64,000 nucleotides of DNA, from positions 806,001-870,000 of the forward strand of contig JACAXG010000168.1 of NCBI GenBank assembly GCA_018881555.1, in the 5' to 3' direction. The notes under the pieces are model-generated. The model was not told the DNA's origin and did not search any database. It worked only from the letters and a program-made list of their open reading frames with translations. The translations under genes and the position numbers were made by a program. Shown piece by piece: positions 1-11,088 of this stretch. Each line of letters starts with the position of its first letter. Within the stretch, counting starts at the first letter, position 1. This stretch comes from Amblyornis subalaris. Taxonomy: Eukaryota; Chordata; Aves; Passeriformes; Ptilonorhynchidae.

Positions 1-902
<902 letters not shown>

Positions 903-1785
903 ACAGACTCTGGGGGACTCCAGGGGGCCAAAAGGAAAATCCCAGCCTGGAACATGGAATTGGACCAGAAACAGCTGCAAACAACTGTCTCGTGTTGCTA
1001 TCATGAAACTTAGACCTGTTTGAATCACCTGGAACAATGGAAAATGTCTCGTGTTCACTTTTTTAGGACTTTGAATACTGTTTTCAATGACCTGGGGTGT
1101 CCAGAGCTTTAATATGTGTTCATGCTTATCAAGTTCCTGTGATTTCTTTCCCATTCCTAGATCTTTAGAAAAAAGTAACTTTTGGTTGTTTATTTGAGGG
1201 TTGTGATTTTTGTTCGTTTTGTTTTCGTTTTTAGGGGAGGGGAAAGGGTTGCAGTTATAAATTGGTAGATTTTTATCCAAAACAGTTAAAGGAGCTGCTG
1301 TGGATTTGGGGGACTCTGGATAAATCTGCAGGAATGAGGAGCCTGTTTCCTGACCCCTCTCACCAAAAGCAAAATGCACAAATGAACAAGAGTAATTAGA
1401 GTATCTCCTGTGTCTTAACCAATATCCTCTTAAGCTCTTCGCTCTCAATTATTTGTTCATTTGCTGTGAGAGTATTTCAGGAGTTAAGATACTTAAATTA
1501 TGAAGTAGAAAACAGATGCTTCAAAGTGAAAGGGATCTGTAATTCTGTCACACTTGAAACATGACCACATTTGGGTGTGTGTAGCTTTATGTTAACTGGG
1601 ATTTCTGAAGGACTTCGGCAGAGGTTCCTTCCCTCATGGTGCACATTCTGCTGGATGAAGAGGAATCTCTCTCGCAGTACTTCCAAGGAAGACACCATTT
1701 GGAAAACGTTATGCTTGTCAGTATTGTAGTTACTGTAAAATAATTTAAGGCATATTGATTAAATTTTCCTTAAATTTTGAAAAAG
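903..1785 (+). other. YIPF5: Probable YIPF5 3' UTR
   Basis: The sequence after the stop codon is unique and becomes AT-rich, with many T-runs (for example 1180-1240). It contains no recognisable repeat. The right edge is inferred from the ATTAAA signal at 1758-1763 and is uncertain, because no transcript can be consulted and other poly(A) sites could be used. Confidence 0.55.
1758..1763 (+). terminator. Candidate poly(A) signal ATTAAA for YIPF5
   Basis: ATTAAA is the second most common vertebrate poly(A) hexamer. It lies about 860 bases after the YIPF5 stop and is followed by a GT/T-rich stretch (about 1785-1815) that could act as the downstream element. I saw no AATAAA between the stop and this point, so it is the best nearby candidate. 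Confidence 0.45.
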
Positions 1786-4501
1786 GTGTTTGATTTTCCT
1801 AATCTTTCTTTTTTGATGTTCAGTTGCCAAAATAGAAACTTCCATGTTGAAACAAAATCACATTTACAATTGAATTCATTGAGTGCATTTGGTGTTTGCT
1901 TCAGTCCCAAATAGTTAATGAGAAGTATAACCTCATTTGGGGGTTAATCACAAGAATTCTTACAGGTTGGGAGAGCAGAAATGGTTGTTCTTCACAGGAG
2001 CACTTGATAATTTGTAAAATAAGCAAGAACAGACTAGAGACCTGTTTTATGATCCAGGGGAGGTTCCTAAGGTAGGTAATAATTCCATGCCCCCACCTTG
2101 GAAATGAAACTCAGGGAAAGCAGTGGATTATAATTCCCATTTCCTCAGCAATTTAACCCAAGGGATTTCACATCAGGGCAGTGCCCCAGGTGTTACTCTG
2201 GTGTCCCTCTGTGCTGCCCATGGAATGACCCATTCCAGAGCTGAGTCAGTGCTCAGTGCCCTGTTACCGCCTCCTGGTGAGACTCCACATGGGATCCATC
2301 CTCACGGGAAGCTTTCATCCCGGTGCCACAGGGAGGAATCATTCCAAAGGCTCAGCACACAGGTTTGATTGCTTTTCCCTCAGTTCTGCACATTCTCCAT
2401 AAAATTCCTTCCTAGTGCCCCTGGGAGTTACTGCCCAGGCCCTTTGCTGGCCAGAGGCAGCTCCTGCTCGTGTCCCTGGGAGTTGTGGGAGTGTCACAGG
2501 AGGGTGAAGCCTTCAGGGACCCAGCACTGATCACAAACCATTCCCTATGTGCTGCCATGGGCTGCTGCAGTGGATTTTGAAGCTCCCAGACACACAATTT
2601 CCCCGCAGGAGTGAATTCGAGAGCCCAGATAATTTTCTCCTTTGATGTGTTATTGCAAATTATCATCCTGAGTAAAGGTGGTGAGTGGATTTTACCGAGC
2701 AAAAGGTTTCAGTCTGGAGTTGTGGTGTGTGGGACAGATCCCTGCCCTGGGGCACCAAGTTCTTACCCCTTTAGCGAAGAACATGAGGGAGCTCCGTGTC
2801 CTGGGTCTGTGCAAATCAACGGCATTGATTGCCAATGAGCCTAATTAGTTACACACTTGTTCCAGTACATAGAAAAGCTCCCACAGTTACTTGAGCAGAT
2901 CAGGTTCTAATACTCCAATATTGTGTTTTGGGAACAGCTCATTCAGCTTACCCTGCACATTCCAGTGGGGAAGTTCTTAAAGTTGTGCGGTGACTCCATG
3001 GATACCCTCGGGGAGGATCACCTGGGTGTTAAACTGTTATAAATAATGTTTTCTCTCACCACAGCATGAGCAAATTTCAGTGCACAGGAAAAACATCAAA
3101 ACTGTCTCATCTCAGTGTTGCCCTGGCAATAGAGCTGCTGAGTTTGGAGAAACCATAGGGAAAGGGATTTATTTAGATTTATATGCTCACAAAGTCAGCA
3201 GTGGAGGACACTGCACGTTCTACTCCAGCAGTGAGGCTTGACCCAGGAGTTTTCAGGAGCATTTTGTGTTCCTCAGCACAGAATTCAGCAGTTTCTCACT
3301 GGATTTCTAAGAGAGAAGCAGATGGGAGCAGGGGGTCAAACACTTGACTTCATGGAGGACTTGATAAAACAGTGTTATGTCTAGACTGGTCGTCTTAAAT
3401 ATCCTGAATTTCTGGTATATTAATTAATGTGATTGCATTGACTGGGTATTGCCTTTCCAGAATCAATCCCATTGATTTTCTGTAATGAAGTTTTGTTCTA
3501 GTTCTTGCTTCAATTTTAGTTACATTTCAGATGATTCACTGTCCCTGTCCCATAGAGTGGCAGGATTGGAGGCTGCGGTTCTGTACTCCCACATTTGCCT
3601 TTCACAATGAGTAGGACTTTTTTTTTCTTTCCAGATCTGAACTCCCCCACAGTCTGTTCCCCCCACCGTTCTCCCCTGGTTTCAGATGAAGTGCCAGCAT
3701 CACTTCTTCCATCTTGCATTGGCTCTTTCATGTTGTTCAGTTTAAAGCACTCAAACAAATTCTGGTGTTGCTTTTTAAAACCCACTTTCGTTATCTCCCC
3801 GTCTCGAAATCATCTCCTGTCCTACAGGAGTTGAGAATTGCCTTTCCCAGTTTGTCCATGTGTCACCCCAGCTTGTTGATGGTGTGGCAGTGGCTCTGGT
3901 TTTTGGGGCCCCTGTGCTGTGAGGCAGCAGCTGCTGCTGGTTCTGTTCCTGTATCAGGGAATTCCAGGGCACGTCCTGTGCAAAAAGCATCTTTTGAACG
4001 TGCTCCTGTCACCCCTTTGGGGTCTGGAATAAGAAGCTGGAATACCCTGAGGCTTGGCCCAGGTATCAGCACCGGAACATTTCCACTGGGTTATCCGTGC
4101 ATGAGGGATCCGGGACCGGGGCTCTGCACTCGGGAATGTGCCCTGTGGGGTGCGGGCTGGGCGGACCCCGCGGGGAGGGGTCACCTGCAGCTCCTGCCCC
4201 TGCAGAGTTAAAGGTTCGGTACTGGCTTTAGGAACAGTTTTAGTTCAAGNGCAGCCCGAGCCTGGGGTACCGCAGCCCGGGTGCTCCCCAGCCCCGGGGG
4301 GCACAGCCAGAGCGCCCCTGCCGAGCCCCCGTGTCCCGGGCGCGTGTCCGCACCGGGATGCTTTGGGATGTCCCGGTGCTGTCCGTGTCCTGCCGCATCC
4401 CAACAGAACCTGCGGGAATGCGGGGCCCGGGGCTTGCTGTTTCCTGCTTCTCCACTGGGTGGGCCTGCAGGACTCCTGATGTGCTCCAGGAGCCTGGGCG
4501 C
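1786..4501. other. Unique intergenic sequence after YIPF5
   Basis: No repeat family or convincing exon is visible. The left part is AT-rich. From about 3900 the sequence becomes GC-rich, and 4080-4440 holds many CpG dinucleotides. A weak, minus-strand CTCF-like word lies at 2266-2280 and matches 13 of 15 consensus positions. Short open frames here have no recognisable protein content. Confidence 0.5.
4080..4440. promoter_or_regulatory. CpG-rich block
   Basis: GC-rich sequence with frequent CpG (for example cccgggcgcgtgtccgcacc near 4336) lies just left of a CR1 fragment. No gene start is recognisable beside it. It could be a small CpG island, or simply the GC-rich background common in avian chromosomes. 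Confidence 0.3.
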
Positions 4502-4705
4502 GGAATCGTGGAATCAGTCGGGTTGGAAAACAGCTCCTGGACCATCGAGTCCGAGCTGTGCCCGATGCCCACCTTGTCACCAGCCCAGAGCTCTGAGTGC
4601 CACGTCCAGTCCTTCCTTGGACACCTCNGGGGATGGGGACTCCAAACCTCCCTGGGCAGCCCCTGCCAATGCCTGACCACCCTTTCCAGGGAGAAATTGC
4701 TGCTG
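4502..4705 (-). mobile_element. CR1 LINE 3' fragment (second CR1 type)
   Basis: The + strand reads 'ggaatc.tggaatca...ggttggaaaa', then 'gatggggactccaaacctc', then 'ctgaccaccctttccagg'. This is the reverse complement of a CR1 tail type that also occurs at 16553-16848 and 25961-26171. These three differ from the 'ccatgggcagggacacctt' type found elsewhere, so at least two CR1 subfamilies are present. Confidence 0.8.
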
Positions 4706-6865
4706 GATTCATTTCAATGCACGGATGTGCTACGAACACCTGAGGTACCGCGGTCTGGGTGCGCACGGAATCTGCTGCTGTGTTGTAGCAGCACCTGGGA
4801 AGTCTTTCCCTCCTCCTGCCCTCCCTGCTGGGGTCCCACTTCGACAGCAATGACAGTCCCAGATGGTCACAGCACTGGTGTCCAGCTCAGTGTCTGTCCC
4901 TGGCGGGGGAAGGGATTCATCCCAGCCGTGTTGGGAATGCTGCAGTGCCCGGGATCCCTCCCAGCAACGGAAAACCTTTGCTATGTCTCGTTCTTGGTAT
5001 AACAGGGAATGTTTCTGACCAGTTTTTACTTCACACGACCAGGAAGTCTCTCTGCTTTCTGTACAGTCCTAAAAGCACATAAATTCGTTTTTCCCTGGGT
5101 AAATCACTGCCTTTCCAGCTGTTGGGTGATGCAGCCAGGAGAGCTCTCAGATAGGATTCTCAGGAAGAATTTCTTCATGGGAAAGATTGTCAAGCAGTGA
5201 AATGGTTCCATAAAAAGAGCATCTGCTCAATTAGCTGCACTTGGCTGTAATGTTTTCTCTGGCTGTTTTATACTCTCCTGAAATTCTTATGTTCTAAATT
5301 CTTTTCTCTAAACTAGATGTTCTTAACTATGATGTCATAGCAGGCTTGATCTGGAGGCTGGGAATTCCCAGGTTGATGTGTCAGTAGCAGCTTGGAGAGG
5401 CTTTCGTGTGAACTTGATTTCAGCATCTTCAGTCAGAATGCACCGATGCATTCACATGTTCTCACAGTTAAGATGACAATTCTGACACATGGGGTATTTC
5501 TGTTCATTTATTTAATTATCTGCTTTAAATATCAAGGTCTGTGTGTGGGTTTTTGTTGGTTTTTAACTGCACGGGCCTGTCCTCCTCATTTCACTTCTGC
5601 ATCCCTGGTGATTTCCCTGTCATTGCTGGATGCAGCATCAGAATTAAGTTTCCAGTGTGCATATTGACAAAAGAGAAGATAATAATTACGAATGATTGAT
5701 CAGTCCAAGCCCACATAATTGGATTAATTCTTCCCTTCTTCCCACCACTGTTAATTCCGAATAAATTGGCAGCGATCAAGAGATCTTCGTTCGTGTGCTG
5801 ACGATCCTCATGTTCTGCCTGAGCTTCGATTGAGCTTAAAAGGCCTAATTCTGCCTCAAATCTATTCTTAGTTTTGTTTCAGACCTGAGTGTAGAGCTTA
5901 AATTCGAAAATGATCCTCCTGCCTACATCTTTGCTCGGGGCAGTTTTCCCACCCAGTCAGTGCTTCCATAAACAGACCCCAGTTCCCAGGAAGGGTGGGA
6001 GGATGTGGGATGGCTGTGCCAGGATGGAGTTGATGGATGGAACGGGATGGGATTGCATCCCCCCACTTCTCTTAAGATCCATTGCAATACACAGGGATTT
6101 GCTTAGAAGATGCCAGGAGGCAATAAAGCCACAGGCCTGGCACAAAGCATGGGGGGGAGTCCTCAGCAAGCCCAGGGAGCTGTGCTGGTCACCCCCAACA
6201 CAGAGCAAGTCTCCTGTTGGGAAACAGCCAGGCCTTGCCTTCAGCTCCCTCCCTGCCTCTACCTCTGCACATTTGTTTCCCTGTTTTGGCCCTGGATTGC
6301 TGAGCAGGTGATTGAGTAACCACAGAGGACCTTTCTTGTGCCTTCATTATTTTCAAAGCAAACACAAGGCACCATTCTGGACCTCGGAGAAAAGACAGTG
6401 AAGCTGAATTTTGGACCTGTAAAGCACTGGCAGCAGTGAGATAACACTCATTAAAAACATCAAGCTGAAGCTCTGAAACCTCTCTGCAGTTTACCCAGTA
6501 ATTTGTCTGGAAGGCTGTTCTATGGGAGCTTTTTCCATGGAAACCTGCAGTGTGATCCCCCAAACAACTCCCTCACTCTGATGTAGATGGGCTCGGTGTT
6601 TAGATCCCACCCAGCTCTGTTAGTCTGGTTGCCATGGTCCTGTTTTCCTTTTCAGACACCCTTTGATGGAGCCCCCACAGGAGCCGGGGCTGGGCTGTGC
6701 CTGTTCCGTAGGGAATGAAGGCAGGGAATGCTGGAGCTGCAGGGNTGCTGCCAGTCCCTGCCCAGCAGCTCGGGCAGCCTGAGCAGCCTTGTGCTCACCC
6801 AGCACCTCCAGCCCCTTCCTGCACTGACCTTTCTCACCGCACACCCGTGTGCAAAGGTGCTGGTT
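4706..6865. other. Unique intergenic sequence
   Basis: No repeat or exon recognised. Bases 5200-5900 are AT-rich with several TAAT/ATTA cores. Bases 5990-6300 are more GC-rich. A GGTTGCCATGG word near 6628 resembles half of an RFX X-box but is too short to call. Confidence 0.45.
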
Positions 6866-6995
6866 AATGATTATTATAATTTCTGTATGACAGAGGGGGA
6901 AATTGAGACACAGAGAAGGGGAATGTTTGTTGGGAGGTCACTAAGCAGAACCCCAGCCCAGGCCCCCAGTTCTGCTGGGAAAACGAACCCAGGAC
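6866..6995 (+). mobile_element. MIR-like ancient SINE fragment
   Basis: The order of blocks matches the MIR core and 3' half: an ATTATTAT stretch, then 'acagagggggaaattgagac' and 'acagagaagg', then 'ggtcac', then 'gaacccagg'. MIR consensus has ATTATTATCCCC, then GAAACTGAGGCACAGAGAGG, AGGTCACAC and GAACCCAGG in that order. MIR-family elements predate amniotes and old copies persist in birds. Divergence is high, so the edges are approximate. Confidence 0.55.
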
Positions 6996-7724
6996 CACAG
7001 AGTATCTTTACCTTTTGCCCATTAATCCCATTATCAGCAGTTTATCTGCATCACTCCCTGAACCAAGAAGCTGTTTTTGACTGCTGGATTTTTATTGCTG
7101 TGGTTCTCGATACTTCTCACTGCTTCCAGCCTTTATTTCCAAACATCTGCAGTGGGATTCTCCCGGCCAGGCACAGATCTGTAACTCATCCAAAGCTTTA
7201 CAGGCGGTGGCTCTTTCCTTACCGTAAAGCCATAATGTCAGGTGAGTGACCCCTGTGACCGAACAGGGGAGCCCGGGTGACTCCGGGGCACCCACAGGAC
7301 CCTGTGAATCCCGCTGCTCCTCCCCGGGCTCAGGGGTGCCTGGCCCCGTGGTGCCGCCGGACCCGAGCCTGGGCACACACGGCAGGGCTTGGGCCGCTCG
7401 GGTGTCCCCGAACCGCCGGCAGAGAGCACGGGCAGAGCATCCTCGCCCTGGCACCTGCACTGCACCCGAGAGAAGCAGCACCGACAACGAGCTGGCCACT
7501 CCTTGCCCTTATTCCTAGCCAAAATACCCGGAAATTTAAAATCCGNGATGAACAAGAGCAGAAAGAAGAGCAAACGCAACTTTCCCCCCAAGCTGTTGAT
7601 GGCAGTGGCGGGGTCACTGCTCCAGGGAGGGCGCTGGGACCAGCTCAGAGCTGCCCTGCAGAGCACAGCCCCAGCCTCTGCCCCTAAACCGGGCCGACAG
7701 AAGCTCCGAACGCCTTTCCCGGTG

Positions 7725-7739
7725 CCGCTAGATGGCAAT
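7725..7739 (+). promoter_or_regulatory. CTCF-like site CCGCTAGATGGCAAT
   Basis: It matches the vertebrate CTCF core CCASYAGRKGGCRSY at 13 of 15 positions. The mismatches are G for A at position 3 and A for S at position 14. The invariant AG and GGC centre is intact. It lies inside a CpG-rich block. Binding is inferred from the motif alone. Confidence 0.5.
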
Positions 7740-7839
7740 GGGCGCATTCCGATGGGTGTATCCCGGTCGGAGTGATTCCAAGGGGCGCATCCCGAGCGCT
7801 CGCAGCGCCGGGTGGGCTCTGCCCGGGGCTCTGGTGCCC

Positions 7840-7878
7840 TGTCCCGGGCGGCGCCGGGGCCGCCGCGGGGCCGGGACA
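7840..7878. repeat. GC-rich nested inverted repeat
   Basis: TGTCCCGG (7840-7847) pairs with CCGGGACA (7871-7878), and GCGGCG (7848-7853) pairs with CGCCGC (7861-7866). Together they form a 14-bp stem with a 7-base loop and a 4-base G bulge (7867-7870). A second hairpin follows at 7885-7901, with CCGGGAG and CTCCCGG arms around CTG. Either could fold in DNA or in a transcript. Confidence 0.6.
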
Positions 7879-7960
7879 GCCGGACCGGGAGCTGCTCCCG
7901 GAGCTGCTCCTGCAGCGCCCGGCTCTGGTTTGCCTTCCTGGGTTAATTTTCCGCGGAATC

Positions 7961-9643
7961 GGTGNCCTGTGTCAGACCTGCAGCAGGCCCGGGAGGCTGC
8001 GGGAGGGGACAGAGGGTGGGTGNGCACCCGGCCAGAGCCCCCGTCCAGCAGTGCTGGGGGCACAGCCCAGCAAACAGGTCCAGGGCTGTGGGGCTATTTT
8101 TAGAATACTCGCTGGTGACAAATCTGACACATATTTAATAGCATGTCAGAGCATAAGGAGAGAAATCCTGCCTTTGATCTGTGAATGACCCCAAGTTTCC
8201 CTCTGGTGCAGGACTTGCGTTTTTACAGTAAACTCCATTCTTCTCCCAAAGGAGAGGGTCAGCATTTTCTGTTTCCAGGCTCTGTCCGTGTTGACCAAAG
8301 CTCAGAGATGTCCCAAGGTCCTACTAGAGCCCAGTGGATCCCTTGGGTCAGATTCCAGGTCCTGCAGCCAGCTCTGTGTCACCCTGGAGCGAGCCCTGGG
8401 GCTCAGGGGCTGTGTGCACTCGGCTCCTCCTCGTCCTCCCCGACAGAAGCTCCAAATCCTTTGCAAAGATGCTAAAAAAACCAAAAAGGGGTGGAGAGGA
8501 TAATGGTTTTTGGCCAACTGCCACTTCCCTTAGCAGGGAAAAGTTACTGGCTGTTCTAGTGACCTCCACAGTCATTTAACCAGCTACACTTAATTATGCT
8601 GAGTAATATAAAAATTCTTTATATTCTGCAAGCAAATTCCTCCTTGGTCGATGGAAACAGAAATCCAGCGGAGCAGGAAAATGCCTGTGCNTGACAGCAC
8701 TGCCTTATAATCTATTTTTAACTGAATTTCTCCATCTCCTTTGTAAAGAAATAACACTTCTTCATTGCCTCTGGCCATAATTAATGTGCCATAACTCAAG
8801 TCCAAGAGACATATAAAACCAGACTTAAAACAGAGCATTAGCTTTCAAGCAGAGCAAATAATTTTGGAGAAAAGAGTGTTTTCAATACTTAAAACTCTTT
8901 CCCCTGGTTTTCATTAGAGCCCTTCAGCTGCTCAAACACGGAACGTGCTTCCCCCAGCCCTGTGCTGGTTTGAGCACGTCCTTCTCCACGAGGTGAGGAG
9001 CTGCCGTGGGCAGAGCTTTTCCACAGGGACTTGGACCAGCAGGAGCAGCCAGGAGGCTTCTCCTGCTGGCACTGCCTCTGGTTTGTTTGGTTTGAAAAGA
9101 ATACTGTCATTTTTTGTTGCAAAAAACGAATAGACAGCATAAATATTTGAAAATGTTTCAAGTCTGTGTTCAGTCGTCCCTGGGCTGGGCTGGGTCCAGC
9201 ACCCACAGCTCCCTCCTTTCAGTGACCTGGTGACCAGGAGGCTCCTGGGAAGCAAAGTCCCGTTGAGGCAGAATAAATGCATTTCAGAAAAAATTGAGAT
9301 AAAAATTTAAAAATAAACAGCTTCTCTACAGGACTGACTGCGAGGAGATTCTGCTGGAGCCTGGCAGCAGCAGCAGCCCCCACCCAATCCAATCCTCCTG
9401 CATTCACCCCCCAGTCCCGGGCCACTGTGGCCACAGCAGCAGCAGTTACCAGCAGAAGTTCGTACCCTGAAGGTCCCTGGCGATGGCAGCAGGGACATGG
9501 NGGGGAGGCCTGGGAGCTGGGGTGGGATGGCAGCAAAGAGACCCCTTCCTTCCCTGCTCCTGTGCCACCTGCCCGGCTGGGACCCCTGTGCCTGTCACAG
9601 CTCTGCCCTGGGGCAGCACGAGCACCTGCTGCTGCCAGCCTGT
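7961..9643. other. Unique intergenic sequence
   Basis: No exon or named repeat is recognised. The stretch moves from GC-rich (to about 8060) to AT-rich (8580-8880), then back to mixed sequence. Three single N bases interrupt it (7965, 8023, 8691) and a fourth lies at 9501. Confidence 0.45.
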
Positions 9644-9670
9644 GGGGCTGGGCTGGGCTGGGCTGGGGGG
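9644..9670 (+). repeat. GGGCT pentanucleotide run
   Basis: About four copies of GGGCT end in a run of six Gs. The spaced G-triplets make it a G-quadruplex candidate on the + strand. It lies only about 30 bases before the GGAAT array. Confidence 0.65.
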
Positions 9671-9698
9671 CCAGAAACGTGTGTCCATACACAGGGGG

Positions 9699-9859
9699 GA
9701 ATGGCACGGAATGGAATGGAATGGAATGGAATGGAATAGAAATAGAAATAGAAATAGGAATGGAATGGAATGGAATGGAATGGAATAGAATAGAATAGAA
9801 TAGAATAGAATAGAATAGAATAGAATAGAATAGAATAGAATAGAATAGAATAGAATAGA
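9699..9859 (+). repeat. GGAAT / GAATA pentanucleotide array
   Basis: The array has four phases: GGAAT copies, a short hexamer phase (AATAGA), GGAAT copies again, then a long, nearly perfect run of GAATA to 9859. The purine strand is +. The homogeneous GAATA part looks recent; the mixed left part looks older. GGAAT is also the unit of human satellites II/III, but such pentamers arise independently. Confidence 0.95.
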
Positions 9860-9937
9860 TTTTTTTCAGTTGGATCTACAACGATCACCAGGTTGATATG
9901 ACAACACAGATGGGCCCCATCCACAGAGATGTGTCCC

Positions 9938-10048
9938 ATGAGCCACCTGGGATAGTGGCAGGTGTCCCTGCCCACGGCAGGGGTTGGAACTGGATGGTCT
10001 TTAAGGTGCCCTCCAACCCAAACCAGTCTGGGATTCTATGATTCCATC
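9938..10048 (+). mobile_element. CR1 LINE 3' fragment
   Basis: It reads 'cctgggatagtggcaggtgt' and 'ccctgcccacggcaggggtt', then 'tctttaaggtgccctccaac' and 'gattctatgattcc'. The last piece is the CR1 terminal 8-bp repeat, so the 3' end is intact on the + strand and the element is heavily 5'-truncated. Confidence 0.88.
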
Positions 10049-10922
10049 CACACTGGTGTTCCCAGTCCCCCAGGTGTGTCCCACCCACCCTTTCCTGCTT
10101 ATCAGTGCAGCCAGGGGGGGTCTGGGTTTTCCTCCGAGGGTGGCTTTGCTCGCGGAGAGGGCGCTGGGTGCAGGCAAGGGCTTTTCTGGGGGTGTTGGGA
10201 GTGGGAGAGGGGTGCCCTGGGGGCTGTGCGGTAGTGACTGAGCCAGGAAGCAGCTGGTGCTGCTGGATCCGTTCCTCGGGCTGTTTTCCCTGTGTTTCTG
10301 GGATCCTGTGGTTGTGGCCGGGCCCCTGGGTTTGCTCTGGCCGGGCATGAGCGGCACATGAGGGCCCAGTGCTGGTGCTGGGCTGCCCTGGGACAGGGGA
10401 GCTCCCTCCCCTGGGGCTGTGCAGGTGGTCAGGGCTCTGCTGCACACCAGAAGGAAGCCCAGACTCATTTCAGTAAATGCTATATGGTAAAATATGTTGT
10501 TATGGCAACTAAAGTTCTAAAAATAGACCAAGGAGAAAAAGATGATGTACATAAAAATGACCAGGTTTTATTTTAATTAAGAGGGGCTTTAAATGCCTTC
10601 TATGTGAGGAATTTTGAAGTTTATTTATGAGTTTCACTTGTCTCTAACTCTGAGCCTGGAAGGGTCTGGCACTGCAGGGATCTTTCCAGAACCCCTGGGC
10701 AGCAGCTCTGGAGAGGCTGGGGCTGAGCAGCTGGGACAGCACAGACAGGAGCTCAGTCTGCAGGGGGCTCCTGCTCAGAAACTGAATGTCCTGGTCCTAA
10801 AACTCCATCTGATGGAAAAACTTCAGCTTTGAGTGAATCTAAAAATTTTTGAGCAGACTTGCAGTTAGACTCTGGGACCAACCAGGGCAGCAGAGGCTGT
10901 TCCATGTCTGCATCTGTTTGTT
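10049..10922. other. Unique intergenic sequence with X-box-like word
   Basis: The left part is GC-rich and the part from 10470 to 10640 is AT-rich. GTTGTTATGGCAAC at 10496-10509 is close to the palindromic RFX X-box GTTGCCATGGCAAC, with two mismatches in one half. No exon is recognised. Confidence 0.4.
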
Positions 10923-11088
10923 GTCCAGAGAAGCTGTGACTGCCCCATCCCTGGAAGTGTCCAAGGCCAGGTTGGATGGGTCTTGGAGCACCCTGGGATA
11001 GTGGAAGGTGACCCTGCCCATGGCAGGGGTGGCACTGGATGAGCTTTAAGGTCCCTTCCAACCCAAACCAGTCTGTGGTTCTCTGATC
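10923..11088 (+). mobile_element. CR1 LINE 3' fragment
   Basis: It begins 'gtccagagaagctgtgactg' and passes through 'ccctggaagtgtccaaggcc', 'ggatgggtcttgg' and 'ggtcccttccaacccaaacc' to 'ctgtggttctctgat'. All blocks of the CR1 tail are present in order on the + strand. It is the same subfamily as 424-600. Confidence 0.9.

Larger units (their letters stand above)
7250..7960. promoter_or_regulatory. CpG-island-like block with CTCF-like motif and hairpins
   Basis: A long run of GC-rich sequence with dense CpG is strongest at 7775-7915 (gggcggcgccggggccgccg). It holds a CTCF-like motif at 7725-7739 and two strong inverted repeats at 7840-7878 and 7885-7901. No coding exon is recognised, although several frames stay open, as expected in GC-rich DNA. 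It could be an orphan CpG island or the promoter of a noncoding transcript. Confidence 0.5.

Noticed and set aside
9699..9859. GGAAT array as a centromeric or human satellite II/III-like satellite.
   Set aside because: It is only ~160 bp long and sits in unique DNA. Pentamer microsatellites arise independently, so a satellite or centromere call is not supported.
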